Below are positions 1-7,337 of a stretch of DNA of 13,795 nt, in pieces. This stretch comes from an uncultured Flavihumibacter sp. (GTDB lineage: Bacteria; Bacteroidota; Bacteroidia; Chitinophagales; Chitinophagaceae): positions 1-13,795 of the forward strand of contig CAMLRX010000134.1 in assembly GCA_946482545.1 (NCBI GenBank), written 5' to 3'. Within the stretch, counting starts at the first letter, position 1. Every line of letters begins with the position of its first letter. The translations under genes and the position numbers were made by a program. The notes beneath the pieces are model-generated. The model worked only from the letters and a program-made list of their open reading frames with translations. It was not told the DNA's origin and ran no database searches.

Positions 1-43
1 CGTGATTGCTTCGTTCCTCGTGATTGCTTCGTTCCTCGCAATT
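1..43. repeat. Dispersed-repeat fragment, two tandem 18-bp copies
   Basis: Bases 1-18 and 19-36 are identical copies of an 18-mer (cgtgattgcttcgttcct), followed by cgcaatt. On the minus strand this reads attgcgaggaacgaagcaatcacg followed by a second partial copy. From memory, this sequence closely resembles a dispersed intergenic repeat (ATTGCGAGGAACGAAGCAATC) found in many Bacteroidota and other bacterial genomes. The element is cut by the window edge, so its full copy number is unknown. It reaches the last codon region of bioB, whose stop is at 42-44. The duplication is seen directly; family membership is recalled, not searched. Confidence 0.7.
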
Positions 44-1019
44 AATGCGCGCAAACTTCTTTCTCTTCCTTAAACGCCACCCGCGGCTTCAATCCCAATA
101 GCGCGAACATGGCGTTGTCTTCCTCGAACTCGGGGTTGGGCGTGGTGAGCAATTTGTCTCCGGCAAAAATTGAGTTGGCACCGGCCATAAAACAAAGCGC
201 CTGCTCGGCAATGCTCATCTCCGCGCGACCCGCGCTAAGCCTGACCATTGCTTTCGGCATAATGATTCTCGCGGTGGCGATCATGCGCACCATATCCCAG
301 ATGTCTACCTTTGGATTGTTCATTAAGGGGGTACCGGCAACACGTACGAGTGCATTGATGGGCACACTTTCCGGGTGTTCGGGCATATTACTCAGGGTTT
401 GCAGCATGCCGATACGGTCGTCATGGGTTTCTCCAAGACCAATGATGCCACCGCAGCACACGGTAACGCCTGCTTTGCGGACGTTATCCAGTGTTTGGAG
501 ACGGTCGTCATAGGTGCGGGTGGTGATGATGTCGTCGTAGTGTTCGCGGGAGGTATCGAGGTTGTGGTTGTAAGCGTGCAGGCCGGCTTCTGCCAGTTTC
601 TGGGCCTGTTCTTCGGTGAGCATACCCAGTGTGCAGCACACTTCCATGCCCATGGCGTTCACGCCTTTTACCATATCGAGTACGCGGTCGAAGTCGCGAT
701 TGTTGCGCACTTCGCGCCAGGCAGCGCCCATGCAGAAGCGGGTGGATCCGGCTTCTTTGGCTTTCTGGGCGTATTTCAGCACTTCATCTTTCTGCATCAG
801 CGCCTGAACATTTACGCCGGTATTGTAGCGGGCGGCCTGCGGGCAATAGGCGCAGTCTTCGGTGCAGCCACCGGTTTTTATGCTCAGGAGCGTGCAAACC
901 TGTACTTCTCCGGTATCGTTGTGTTCGCGGTGAATGGCTGCGGCTTTGAAAACAAGCTCCAGTAATGGCGTATCGTAAATTTCCTTTATCTCTTCAGCGG
1001 TCCAGTCGTTTCTGATCAT
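42..1019 (-). CDS. bioB: Biotin synthase
   Basis: This radical-SAM enzyme inserts sulfur into dethiobiotin to make biotin, the last step of the pathway, in the cytosol. The 325-residue length fits the family. The 4Fe-4S/SAM motif CxxxCxxC is at C52, C56 and C59 ([11 protein letters not shown]). The ligands expected for the 2Fe-2S sulfur-donor cluster are also present: C96 (FCMGAAWR), a cysteine at 128/129 (EVCCTLGM), C188 (TVCCGG) and R260 (RLSAGR). These positions nearly match E. coli BioB numbering. The ATG at 1017-1019 gives the canonical N-terminus, with no Shine-Dalgarno sequence. No other biotin gene is nearby and no BirA-type operator was recognised upstream. A 216-bp gap from the M42 peptidase gene suggests its own promoter. 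The identification is firm. Confidence 0.97.
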   Translation of the reverse strand: MIRNDWTAEEIKEIYDTPLLELVFKAAAIHREHNDTGEVQVCTLLSIKTGGCTEDCAYCPQAARYNTGVNVQALMQKDEVLKYAQKAKEAGSTRFCMGAAWREVRNNRDFDRVLDMVKGVNAMGMEVCCTLGMLTEEQAQKLAEAGLHAYNHNLDTSREHYDDIITTRTYDDRLQTLDNVRKAGVTVCCGGIIGLGETHDDRIGMLQTLSNMPEHPESVPINALVRVAGTPLMNNPKVDIWDMVRMIATARIIMPKAMVRLSAGRAEMSIAEQALCFMAGANSIFAGDKLLTTPNPEFEEDNAMFALLGLKPRVAFKEEKEVCAH

Positions 1020-1026
1020 AAGGGAG

Positions 1027-1233
1027 AAATTTTGAATTTTGAATGTTGAATGTTGGATAAAGCGCCTTGTTCAACACGAAAATTTCTTGTGTTTAGTTTT
1101 TAGTATTACTGTTCTTAAGTTGCTTTTTGAAGTTTGAGATGGTAAGTCAGGTAAAGCCATCAATACAGTATTGTCTGTACAATTAGATGGTTTTCAATAA
1201 AATACAATTCAAAATTCAAAATTCAACATCCAA
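1027..1233. repeat. Imperfect inverted repeat of TTGAATGTTGAATTTTG type
   Basis: The bioB-peptidase spacer (1020-1235) starts with a run built from ttgaa/ttttgaat/gttgaat words at about 1027-1055. It ends with the complementary type (aattcaaaattcaaaattcaacatccaaaatt) at about 1206-1233. The arms are low-complexity and only approximately complementary. Similar TTGAATTTTGAATG strings are, in my recollection, common between genes in Bacteroidota genomes. The roughly 150 bp between the arms contains no credible ORF or RNA that I can recognise. The 3' arm overlaps the end of the M42 peptidase gene (stop 1236-1238) only by adjacency. Confidence 0.5.
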
Positions 1234-1235
1234 AA

Positions 1236-2348
1236 TTACAAATAACTTAGATTCGTTTTCGGTGTAAGCGTCAACAGTGTTTCGTACATGAGCCGGATGG
1301 TTTGTTCTATATCCGATTTGTGCAGCATTTCCACGGTGGTGTGCATATAGCGGAGCGGGATGGAAATGAGTACGGACGGGCAGCCATCGTTGGCATAAGC
1401 GAAAGAATCGGTATCGGTGCCGGTGCTGCGGGAAACGGTGCGGAGCTGAACGGGAATGTCTTTTTTTCCGGCTACATCCTGCACCAGGTCGAGCAATTTG
1501 TTGTGTACCGCAGGGCCATAAGCGAGGGATGGTCCTTTTCCGCAGGCCACATCGCCTTCAATGATCTTGTTCACCATTGGTGTGGATGTATCGTGCGTTA
1601 CATCGGTGATGATGGCCACATTGGGTTTGATGCGGCGGGCAATCATTTCCGCGCCACGCAGGCCAATTTCTTCCTGCACTGCGTTCACCACGTATAATCC
1701 GTAAGGCAGTTTGTCTTTGTTTTCTTTCAGCATCCGCGCTACTTCAGCGATCATAAAGCCGCCAATGCGGTTGTCCATGGCGCGACCAATAAAGTAATTG
1801 TTGGCGAGTTCATCAAACCCGTCCTGGTAAGTGGCTACTGCGCCGATATGGATGCCGAGGTCTTCCACTTCTTTTTTGGACCTTGCGCCGCAATCCAGGA
1901 AAAGATTGTCTACACGAGGTTGTGGTTCTTTTGCGTCAGGGTTTCCAATGCGTGTATGAATGGCAGGCCATCCGAAAACCGCTTTTACCGGGCCTTTTTT
2001 TCCGTGCACGAATACGCGCTGGCCGGGTGCGATCTGGTGGTCAACACCGCCATTTCTTTTCAGGTACAGTAATCCTTCGGGTGAAACATAGTTTACGAAC
2101 CAACTGATTTCATCGGCATGGGCCTCAATCACTACTTTAAAGGCCGCTTCCGGGTTGATAACACCAACAGCCGTGCCGTAAGGATCAGTAAATTGGGTAT
2201 CGGTAAAAGGTTTGATGTATTCCAGCCACATTTTCTGCCCGCTGCTTTCAAAACCCACAGGCGAGGGATTATTGATATAGGCTTTCAGGAACTCCATAGA
2301 TTTTTTCGTGAGCAATTCTTCCTGTTTTTTCTGTTTGTTTTTAGCCAT
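1236..2348 (-). CDS. M42 family metallopeptidase (glutamyl/deblocking aminopeptidase type)
   Basis: This is a cytosolic dinuclear-metal aminopeptidase of the FrvX/YsdC/tetrahedral-aminopeptidase family, which typically trims N-terminal residues from short peptides. Numbered from the ATG at 2348 (370 residues), the expected metal and catalytic residues are present. H77 and D79 lie in AHADEI, D192 in RAMDNRIGG, the catalytic pair E226/E227 in QEEIG, D249 in ITDVTHD and H336 in YMHTTVE. The open frame extends upstream to a TTG at 2381. The ATG is preferred because it gives a Lys-rich N-terminus leading directly into the peptidase domain, and the extra 11 residues look like untranslated leader. 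The UbiA-like gene ends 45 bp upstream, so co-transcription is likely. The substrate cannot be told from the sequence. Confidence 0.93.
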   Translation of the reverse strand: MAKNKQKKQEELLTKKSMEFLKAYINNPSPVGFESSGQKMWLEYIKPFTDTQFTDPYGTAVGVINPEAAFKVVIEAHADEISWFVNYVSPEGLLYLKRNGGVDHQIAPGQRVFVHGKKGPVKAVFGWPAIHTRIGNPDAKEPQPRVDNLFLDCGARSKKEVEDLGIHIGAVATYQDGFDELANNYFIGRAMDNRIGGFMIAEVARMLKENKDKLPYGLYVVNAVQEEIGLRGAEMIARRIKPNVAIITDVTHDTSTPMVNKIIEGDVACGKGPSLAYGPAVHNKLLDLVQDVAGKKDIPVQLRTVSRSTGTDTDSFAYANDGCPSVLISIPLRYMHTTVEMLHKSDIEQTIRLMYETLLTLTPKTNLSYL

Positions 2349-2393
2349 GGTGTATCTGTAATTTTGCTGTTGAATGGTCAAAAGTAAGGAATA

Positions 2394-3245
2394 TCAGGTT
2401 CCGGCGGCCACCAGGATGGCCTGGAGCAGCATCATGCCATCGATACCGCCAAGGTAGAGGAGGTCGCTCCGGTCAGATTTGCTTTTTTCAACAAGGATGA
2501 ATGTGGCAATGGCAGAAAGCATCATTGCGTTAAAAATATAGATGTTTCCGTCTGCTGAAAGCTGGTAAACGCTGATGGCAACGAATAGGGCTAGCAGCAG
2601 GTAGATGATGCGGTAACTTTTTTTCAGTCCGATGGCCACCGGGATGGTGCCGATGCCCGCTTTTCCATCGAACTGTGCGTCGCGGATATCGAAAGCAAGG
2701 CAGAGTGCGCCCATAAACAGGAAACGCCGGATGAATATCAGCCAGATGCTCAGGTCCCAGCCGCTTTCCGCAACCGGTAACCAGACTGTGATGATGGTCC
2801 AGGTTAGCGTGAGCACCGTAATCTTCAGCAGGCCGAAATCTTTCAATCTTCTTTTGCCCGGAAACGGTAGGAAAGGAAATGTATACAGAACGGTAAGCGC
2901 TCCGAGTATTCCTACAATGATGAGGTGTGTGAACGAAAAACTGAGCAGCCCGGCAATCACACCGGCAAGGCCCAGTACAATGAGCGTTTTGTGTGTGTTT
3001 TTATTTCTGCACGACCATTCGGTACGCGGGTCGGAGGGAGGATGCTTTGTTTTAATGTAATAGTGAAGGTTGTATTGCAGCAGGGTAGAACCGGCAACAA
3101 ATACATAGAATCCCCAGTTTTGAAGGGGAATATTCAGCAACAGATTTGTTTCAATACAAAGCGCTACTGCACAGATGGAGATAAACAAGGAACTGTACAG
3201 CAGGAAATTCGCTACAACAGTTGATTTAGTTTGAAAAGCATTCAA
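2394..3245 (-). CDS. UbiA-like polytopic membrane protein (prenyltransferase family, divergent)
   Basis: This 283-residue integral inner-membrane protein has about eight or nine hydrophobic segments. The segment around D186, D189 and D193 (AFDIRDAQFD, then GIGTIP) matches the second Asp-rich motif of UbiA-superfamily prenyltransferases, which transfer isoprenoid chains to aromatic or other acceptors. The first motif (NDxxDxxxD) is not visible. The expected loop at about residues 57-75 reads YNLHYYIKTKHPPSD, without the paired aspartates. Catalysis in the classic way is therefore doubtful. The first in-frame start is TTG at 3243-3245, 11 bp after the lipoprotein stop. No ATG occurs in the N-terminal part. 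It sits in a probable operon with the lipoprotein and the M42 peptidase. Fold assignment is good; function is unknown. Confidence 0.75.
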   Translation of the reverse strand: MNAFQTKSTVVANFLLYSSLFISICAVALCIETNLLLNIPLQNWGFYVFVAGSTLLQYNLHYYIKTKHPPSDPRTEWSCRNKNTHKTLIVLGLAGVIAGLLSFSFTHLIIVGILGALTVLYTFPFLPFPGKRRLKDFGLLKITVLTLTWTIITVWLPVAESGWDLSIWLIFIRRFLFMGALCLAFDIRDAQFDGKAGIGTIPVAIGLKKSYRIIYLLLALFVAISVYQLSADGNIYIFNAMMLSAIATFILVEKSKSDRSDLLYLGGIDGMMLLQAILVAAGT

Positions 3246-3256
3246 TGCCGGAGAAA

Positions 3257-3727
3257 TTACCGTATAAATACAACTTGCTCTGAGGTTATGGTATCACTGT
3301 AATTCTGAGCAGCATCTCTTACCCATATTTTAAAATTAACCGTATCGTTTTCGTAAGTATATGGGCTTCCAAAAGCCCGGAGATTGGCTTCGTAAATATC
3401 GGGGGCTGAATTGATCACGAATCTAGCTGATATTTCGCCCTTTGGGGTAGGGGGGAACGCCGGAATTTTATACCTTATCCGCTCAAATTGCCATGCTTCA
3501 CCAGCAGCAGACTGGTTCAGAACTTCCATCAACATATAAATGGAATCGCTCACATCTCCTTCTTTATCTGTGTATTCAAGTGTGATACTAAAACGTCCTC
3601 CATTGGGGACTGTTGTGGAAGAAAGCGATTTAATGCTGATGGCTGGTTTTGTTTCAAACGTATCTTTATCGCACGAAAGCAGCAAAAGAACAGTGGAAAC
3701 CAACAATATGGGAAGTCTGAATTTCAT
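3257..3727 (-). CDS. Small lipoprotein of unknown function
   Basis: The 156-residue product starts MKFRLPILLV and has a clear lipobox, LLLLSC, with the lipidated cysteine at C19. It should therefore be exported by Sec and anchored in a membrane; the following Asp-Lys-Asp does not settle which one. The mature part is predicted mostly beta and includes a segment like an Ig/cadherin strand pattern (ITLEYTDKEGDVSDSIY, then NFKIWVRDAAQNYSDTI). I recognise no named domain. Similar small lipoproteins with a DxxGD-type loop are frequent in Chitinophagaceae, by recollection. The ATG is at 3725-3727, next to a perfect TAnnTTTG box. It is the first gene of a probable operon with the UbiA-like protein. 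Confidence 0.85.
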   Translation of the reverse strand: MKFRLPILLVSTVLLLLSCDKDTFETKPAISIKSLSSTTVPNGGRFSITLEYTDKEGDVSDSIYMLMEVLNQSAAGEAWQFERIRYKIPAFPPTPKGEISARFVINSAPDIYEANLRAFGSPYTYENDTVNFKIWVRDAAQNYSDTITSEQVVFIR

Positions 3728-3731
3728 GAAA

Positions 3732-3760
3732 TTGAATTGGTTGTAACAAATTTATGTTTT
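3732..3760 (+). promoter_or_regulatory. Putative promoter of the LuxE-like gene
   Basis: TTG at 3732-3734, an 18-bp spacer and TATGTTTT at 3753-3760 match the Bacteroidota promoter form TTG-N17-21-TAnnTTTG at all but the last base. Transcription would begin near 3767. This favours the ATG at 3781 over the ATG at 3754, which lies inside the -7 box. The lipoprotein start codon is only a few bases away on the other strand. Confidence 0.3.
3747..3754 (-). promoter_or_regulatory. Putative -7 box for the lipoprotein operon
   Basis: The minus strand reads TAAATTTG, a perfect match to the Bacteroidota -7 consensus TAnnTTTG. It lies about 20 bp upstream of the lipoprotein ATG, giving a short leader. 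A TTG at the usual -33 spacing is not clear; the nearest candidates are 11 and 23 bp away. It overlaps the proposed promoter of the divergent LuxE-like gene, so the two start sites may compete. This is motif-based inference. Confidence 0.35.
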
Positions 3761-3780
3761 CGGTACAAAAGAACCTACAA

Positions 3781-4776
3781 ATGGAATGTGAATTTGATGC
3801 CAAAACATGGAAGAACGATGCATCTTACTTTAATGAATGCGCCGTCCGCCTGTTTCAATACCAATATCAGCACAACAAAATATACAGGGAATATGTTGAT
3901 TTGCTCCGGGTTCAGGTTGAAAATGTTGGCCATTGGCAGCAGATTCCTTTTCTCCCGATTTCTTTTTTTAAGTCCCACCAACTGCAATCAGGTAACTGGG
4001 TGCCCGAAACCTGGTTCGAAAGCAGCGGTACCACAGGAGCACAAACCAGCCGGCATTTTGTGAAGAAGATGGATACTTACCGCAGCAGTTTTATGGAGGG
4101 GTTCAGGCTTTTTTACGGAGCGCCTTCAGACTGGTGCATCATTGGTTTGTTGCCTGCATACCTGGAACGGCAGCATTCTTCCCTCGTGGTAATGACGGAT
4201 GCCTTGATTAAAGCAAGCGGACACCCGAAAAGCGGTTTTTACCTTTATAACCACGAAGAACTTGCAATGGTTCTTCAGCAAAATGAACAAACCGGGCAGA
4301 AAACCTGGCTCATCGGAGTCACCTTCGCTCTGCTGGATTTCGCGGAGAAGTTTCCAATGGAACTGAAACATACGGTGGTATTGGAGACTGGGGGCATGAA
4401 AGGGAGACGACGCGAACTCACCCGCGCTGAAATACATGAAGTGCTTCGTGCCCAATGGAAGCTGGACCATGTTCATGCGGAATATGGTATGACGGAACTT
4501 TTTTCCCAGGCTTATTCCTCCGGTAACGGACTTTTTAACTGCCCGCCCTGGATGAAAGTCGTGCTCCGCGAAGAAGATGATCCGCTGGCGCTTGTACACC
4601 CTAAAGCTACCGGACCAGTTTCGGGTGCTATTAATATAATTGATCTTGCCAATGCGGATTCCTGCGCGTTCATCGCTACGGAAGATGTGGGAAGGTTGCA
4701 TCCCGATGGCAGGTTCGAAGTGCTGGGCCGGATGGACAATACGGATATACGTGGCTGTAGTTTGCTGGTGCTGTAA
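3781..4776 (+). CDS. LuxE/PaaK-like acyl-protein synthetase or acyl-CoA ligase relative
   Basis: This 331-residue protein belongs to the LuxE-type branch of adenylate-forming enzymes, which activate a carboxylic acid with ATP and pass the acyl group to a cysteine or thiol. Visible motifs are the nucleotide-binding loop ESSGTTGAQTSR, the adenylate motif HAEYGMTELFSQAY, and a late TEDVGR...GRFEVLGRMDNTDIRG block. The family's C-terminal subdomain ends early. A cysteine six residues from the end (RGCSLLVL) is placed much like the acyl-accepting C-terminal cysteine I recall for bioluminescence LuxE. No luxC, luxD or luxAB lies nearby, so this is not a light-producing system. An upstream in-frame ATG at 3754 would add nine residues. 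The gene converges with the AraC gene, with 3 bp between stops. Substrate unknown. Confidence 0.8.
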   Translation: MECEFDAKTWKNDASYFNECAVRLFQYQYQHNKIYREYVDLLRVQVENVGHWQQIPFLPISFFKSHQLQSGNWVPETWFESSGTTGAQTSRHFVKKMDTYRSSFMEGFRLFYGAPSDWCIIGLLPAYLERQHSSLVVMTDALIKASGHPKSGFYLYNHEELAMVLQQNEQTGQKTWLIGVTFALLDFAEKFPMELKHTVVLETGGMKGRRRELTRAEIHEVLRAQWKLDHVHAEYGMTELFSQAYSSGNGLFNCPPWMKVVLREEDDPLALVHPKATGPVSGAINIIDLANADSCAFIATEDVGRLHPDGRFEVLGRMDNTDIRGCSLLVL

Positions 4777-4779
4777 AAA

Positions 4780-5682
4780 TTATGCGCCTTCCAGTATCCT
4801 TACGCCCAGGTCCGTTTCCATGCTGCTGAAATTGTCTTTTTCTTCGTACAGGTGTCTGTATTCAGAAGGTGTAACGCCTTTCAGTTTCCGGAATTGCCGG
4901 TTGAAATGGGCCAGGTTATTGAAGCCGGAAGCATGACAGGCGTCGGTTACCGCGCATTCGGTTTCCAGCAAAAGTTGTCCGGCGTAACCAATGCGCACTT
5001 CATTGAGGAAGTCGATATAAGTTTTCCGGGTCCTTTTTTTGAAGTAATTGCAGAAGGCGGGAACGGTCATGCCAGAGATGGCGGCCACGTCTGAAAGCTG
5101 AACTTTTTCCCGGAATGAAGCCATCGTAAACCTGTACACTTTATCGATCCGTTCCTGGTCGCGCCAGTTGTAATATTCAGGTTGCACGCCGGCTGACAGA
5201 TGTGTATGCTGGTGGGTGCTTCCAATAGCATGAAGGCATTCCAGGAGCGAAAGCAGTCTGTTGCCTGTACCTGCACTCAGCGAAAGAATAAGCTTGACAA
5301 TGCGTTGGGTGGTGTTGCCATCTACTTTCAGTCCGCTTTTGCCCATAGTGAACAGGTCGCGCAGCATACGGTTCTCCGGGAGTTGCACAAAGGCTTCGCC
5401 CCATACATCCTCCCTGAAATGGATCACCGCCGCGCTGATGATGGCCGAAGGATCTGATTTGTCGAACTGGTGCGGCAGCTTTCCGCCAATGTAAAATAAA
5501 TCCCCTTTTTTAAAAGGACCTATATAGTTTCCTGCCCTGCAAATCCCTTCTCCTTCAATAAAATAAATAAGTTCGGTTTCCTCGTGCTGGTGCCAGGGTA
5601 CCTCAAAGCTGGGCGTGGTATGCACGCGGGCGGCAAAAGATTCTCCTTCCTTTAGGGGCAATCGTTCGATAAATGGCTTCAT
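4780..5682 (-). CDS. AraC family transcriptional regulator with cupin sensor domain (likely xylose regulator)
   Basis: The 300-residue DNA-binding protein has an N-terminal cupin ligand domain at about residues 15-95, with histidines H31 and H33 in WHQHEETE and H71 in LPHQF. A C-terminal AraC-type double helix-turn-helix covers about 190-280. Its first helix pair is around LSDVAAISGMTVPAF, and its second around VTDACHASGFNNLAHFNRQF followed by GVTPSEYR. It is transcribed away from xylB-xylA across a 146-bp AT-rich spacer, so it probably senses xylose or a related pentose and controls xylBA and perhaps itself. The ligand is inferred from context only. The gene ends 3 bp from the LuxE-like gene on the opposite strand, leaving no room for a terminator outside coding sequence. 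No clear TAnnTTTG box was seen for this gene. Confidence 0.93.
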   Translation of the reverse strand: MKPFIERLPLKEGESFAARVHTTPSFEVPWHQHEETELIYFIEGEGICRAGNYIGPFKKGDLFYIGGKLPHQFDKSDPSAIISAAVIHFREDVWGEAFVQLPENRMLRDLFTMGKSGLKVDGNTTQRIVKLILSLSAGTGNRLLSLLECLHAIGSTHQHTHLSAGVQPEYYNWRDQERIDKVYRFTMASFREKVQLSDVAAISGMTVPAFCNYFKKRTRKTYIDFLNEVRIGYAGQLLLETECAVTDACHASGFNNLAHFNRQFRKLKGVTPSEYRHLYEEKDNFSSMETDLGVRILEGA

Positions 5683-5692
5683 GATCGGAAAA

Positions 5693-5767
5693 TATTAATA
5701 CGATATTAAGGGATTTATGGCTGAATTCAAAGCATAATATTAAAATAGTATTGCTATTTATTAATAC
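5693..5767. promoter_or_regulatory. Candidate operator region between araC-type gene and xylB
   Basis: The 9-mer tattaatac occurs twice, at 5693-5701 and 5759-5767, spaced 66 bp start to start. The related words gatattaag and taatattaa lie between them. Bases 5739-5748 (attaaaatag) and 5754-5765 (ctatttattaat) can pair as a 10-bp stem with a 2-nt bulge and 5-nt loop. Direct repeats in a divergent regulator-target spacer are what AraC-type operators look like. The tract is very AT-rich, so chance repeats are possible. Confidence 0.4.
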
Positions 5768-5772
5768 AGGCG

Positions 5773-5803
5773 TTGAAGATTGTTGCGGTTACCTGTAAGT
5801 TTG
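5773..5803 (+). promoter_or_regulatory. Putative xylBA promoter
   Basis: TTG at 5773-5775, a 20-bp spacer and TAAGTTTG at 5796-5803 agree fully with the Bacteroidota consensus TTG-N19-TAnnTTTG. The transcript would start near 5810, giving a leader of about 20 nt before the ATG at 5829. The repeated tattaatac word ends 6 bp upstream of the -33 element, a plausible activator position. Confidence 0.5.
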
Positions 5804-5828
5804 CTTTTCAAATAAGCATTGTTTGCCC

Positions 5829-7304
5829 ATGTTGTTATTAGGAATAGATATTGGCACCTCTTCAGTAAAAGTTTCCGTGCTGGATGGGGAAACCGGGAAG
5901 GTAAAGGCTGCCGCCACCTGGCCCGAAACAGAAGCGCCTGTAAAAGCATTGAAGCCCGGCTGGGCCGAGCAGTCGCCCAACGACTGGTGGGATCACTTTA
6001 AAAAAGCGCTGGAAAAAATCTCCGCCATTGTTCACCTGGAAGAAATAGGAGCGGTGGGCATTGCCTACCAGATGCACGGCCTCGTGCTTACCGACTCAGA
6101 TGGGAATGTGTTGCGCGACTCCATCATCTGGTGCGACAGCCGCGCGGTACCTTATGGCGACGCGGCTGCGGCCAAACTCGGTGAAACGTATTGCAGGAAA
6201 CATTTGCTGAACGATCCGGGAAACTTCACGGCGGCCAAACTCGCCTGGGTGAAGGAACATGAACCGGATTTGTACAAACGCATCCATAAAATGATGTTGC
6301 CTGGTGACTATTTCGGATTGCGTTTAACCGGAAGCGTTACCACGAGCGCGTCTGCATTATCCGAAGGCATATTCTGGGACTTTATAAAGAATGATGTTTC
6401 CACAGAAGTATTGGAGGCCTTCGGTTTCGATAAAAAGATCATTCCCGAAATACGCCCGGTAATGAGTGAACACGGTCAGGTAACCGCAGCCGCGGCGGCT
6501 GAACTTGGTTTACGGGCAGGGATTCCCGTTACTTACAAAGCAGGCGATCAGCCCAACAACGCACTCTCGTTGAATGTGATGGAACCCGGGGAAGTGGCCG
6601 CCACAGCAGGCACCTCCGGTGTGATCTATGCCGTAACCGATGAACTCCTCGCCGACAAAAGATCGCGCGTAAACAGTTTTGCGCATGTGAGTTACAGTGA
6701 GCACGAAAAAAGGATCGGCGTATTGTTGTGCATCAACGGTACAGGTAGTATGAACAGTTGGCTCAAACGCTCCATGGGCAATTCCCTTTCTTATATAGAT
6801 ATCAATGAACTCGCGGCCACTGCTCCTGAAGGTGCTGACGGACTTCTGGTACTGCCTTTCGGCAACGGCGCTGAAAGGATATTTGAAAATAAAGTGACCG
6901 GCGCACGCTTCGTAGACCTCGACCTGAACAGGCATACGCAGGCACATTGCTTCCGTGCCGCCCAGGAAGGCATTGCTTTCGCTTTCCGCTATGGGCTGGA
7001 TATTTTAAGGGAGAACGGGTTCGCGCCTTCGGTGATCCGTGCCGGATACGCCAATATGTTCCTGAGTCCTTTGTTCACACAGACTTTCGTAAACATTACT
7101 GGCGTTGCGGTAGAACTGCATTCTTCGGATGGAAGCGTTGGTGCTGCTATCGGTGCAGGATTGGGCGTGGGCTATTACAAATCGGCAGGAGAAGCATTCG
7201 GCAATAAAAAGGCGCTGAAACTGATCACGCCCAAACGGGACTCCCTGCTGGAAACCACGTATGTAAGGTGGAAAAATGAATTGAATCAATCCCTGCAAGC
7301 ATAA
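5829..7304 (+). CDS. xylB: Xylulokinase (FGGY carbohydrate kinase)
   Basis: This cytosolic kinase phosphorylates D-xylulose with ATP to D-xylulose 5-phosphate, feeding the pentose phosphate pathway. The 491 residues begin with the FGGY phosphate-1 loop LLGIDIGTSSVKVSV. They include the substrate-loop motif YQMHGLVL, IIWCDSRA, PGDYFGLRLTG, and GDQPNNA with the expected catalytic Asp near residue 240. The second nucleotide-binding region, VAATAGTSGVIYAV, follows. The C-terminal half carries IRAGYANMFLSPLFTQ and the Gly-rich DGSVGAAIGAGLGVG. A TTG six bases upstream is in frame; the ATG at 5829 is preferred because it places the phosphate loop at the usual distance. xylA follows after 33 bp, consistent with an operon. 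Assignment is strong because of motif content and the xylA neighbour. Confidence 0.95.
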   Translation: MLLLGIDIGTSSVKVSVLDGETGKVKAAATWPETEAPVKALKPGWAEQSPNDWWDHFKKALEKISAIVHLEEIGAVGIAYQMHGLVLTDSDGNVLRDSIIWCDSRAVPYGDAAAAKLGETYCRKHLLNDPGNFTAAKLAWVKEHEPDLYKRIHKMMLPGDYFGLRLTGSVTTSASALSEGIFWDFIKNDVSTEVLEAFGFDKKIIPEIRPVMSEHGQVTAAAAAELGLRAGIPVTYKAGDQPNNALSLNVMEPGEVAATAGTSGVIYAVTDELLADKRSRVNSFAHVSYSEHEKRIGVLLCINGTGSMNSWLKRSMGNSLSYIDINELAATAPEGADGLLVLPFGNGAERIFENKVTGARFVDLDLNRHTQAHCFRAAQEGIAFAFRYGLDILRENGFAPSVIRAGYANMFLSPLFTQTFVNITGVAVELHSSDGSVGAAIGAGLGVGYYKSAGEAFGNKKALKLITPKRDSLLETTYVRWKNELNQSLQA

Positions 7305-7337
7305 TCTTTCTTCAAAAATCATAAAAATCAACTCAAA

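Noticed and set aside
375..965. 196-codon plus-strand reading frame opposite bioB
   Set aside because: It is antisense to a complete, motif-perfect bioB and has a repetitive Val/Phe/Gly composition without any recognisable domain; a shadow frame.
2349..2381. Longer M42 peptidase start at TTG 2381
   Set aside because: An ATG 33 bp downstream gives the expected N-terminus; the extension is Gln/Tyr-rich and has no family counterpart that I know of.
3754..4776. Bioluminescence (lux) operon
   Set aside because: Only a LuxE-like gene is present; no luciferase, reductase or transferase gene is adjacent on either side.
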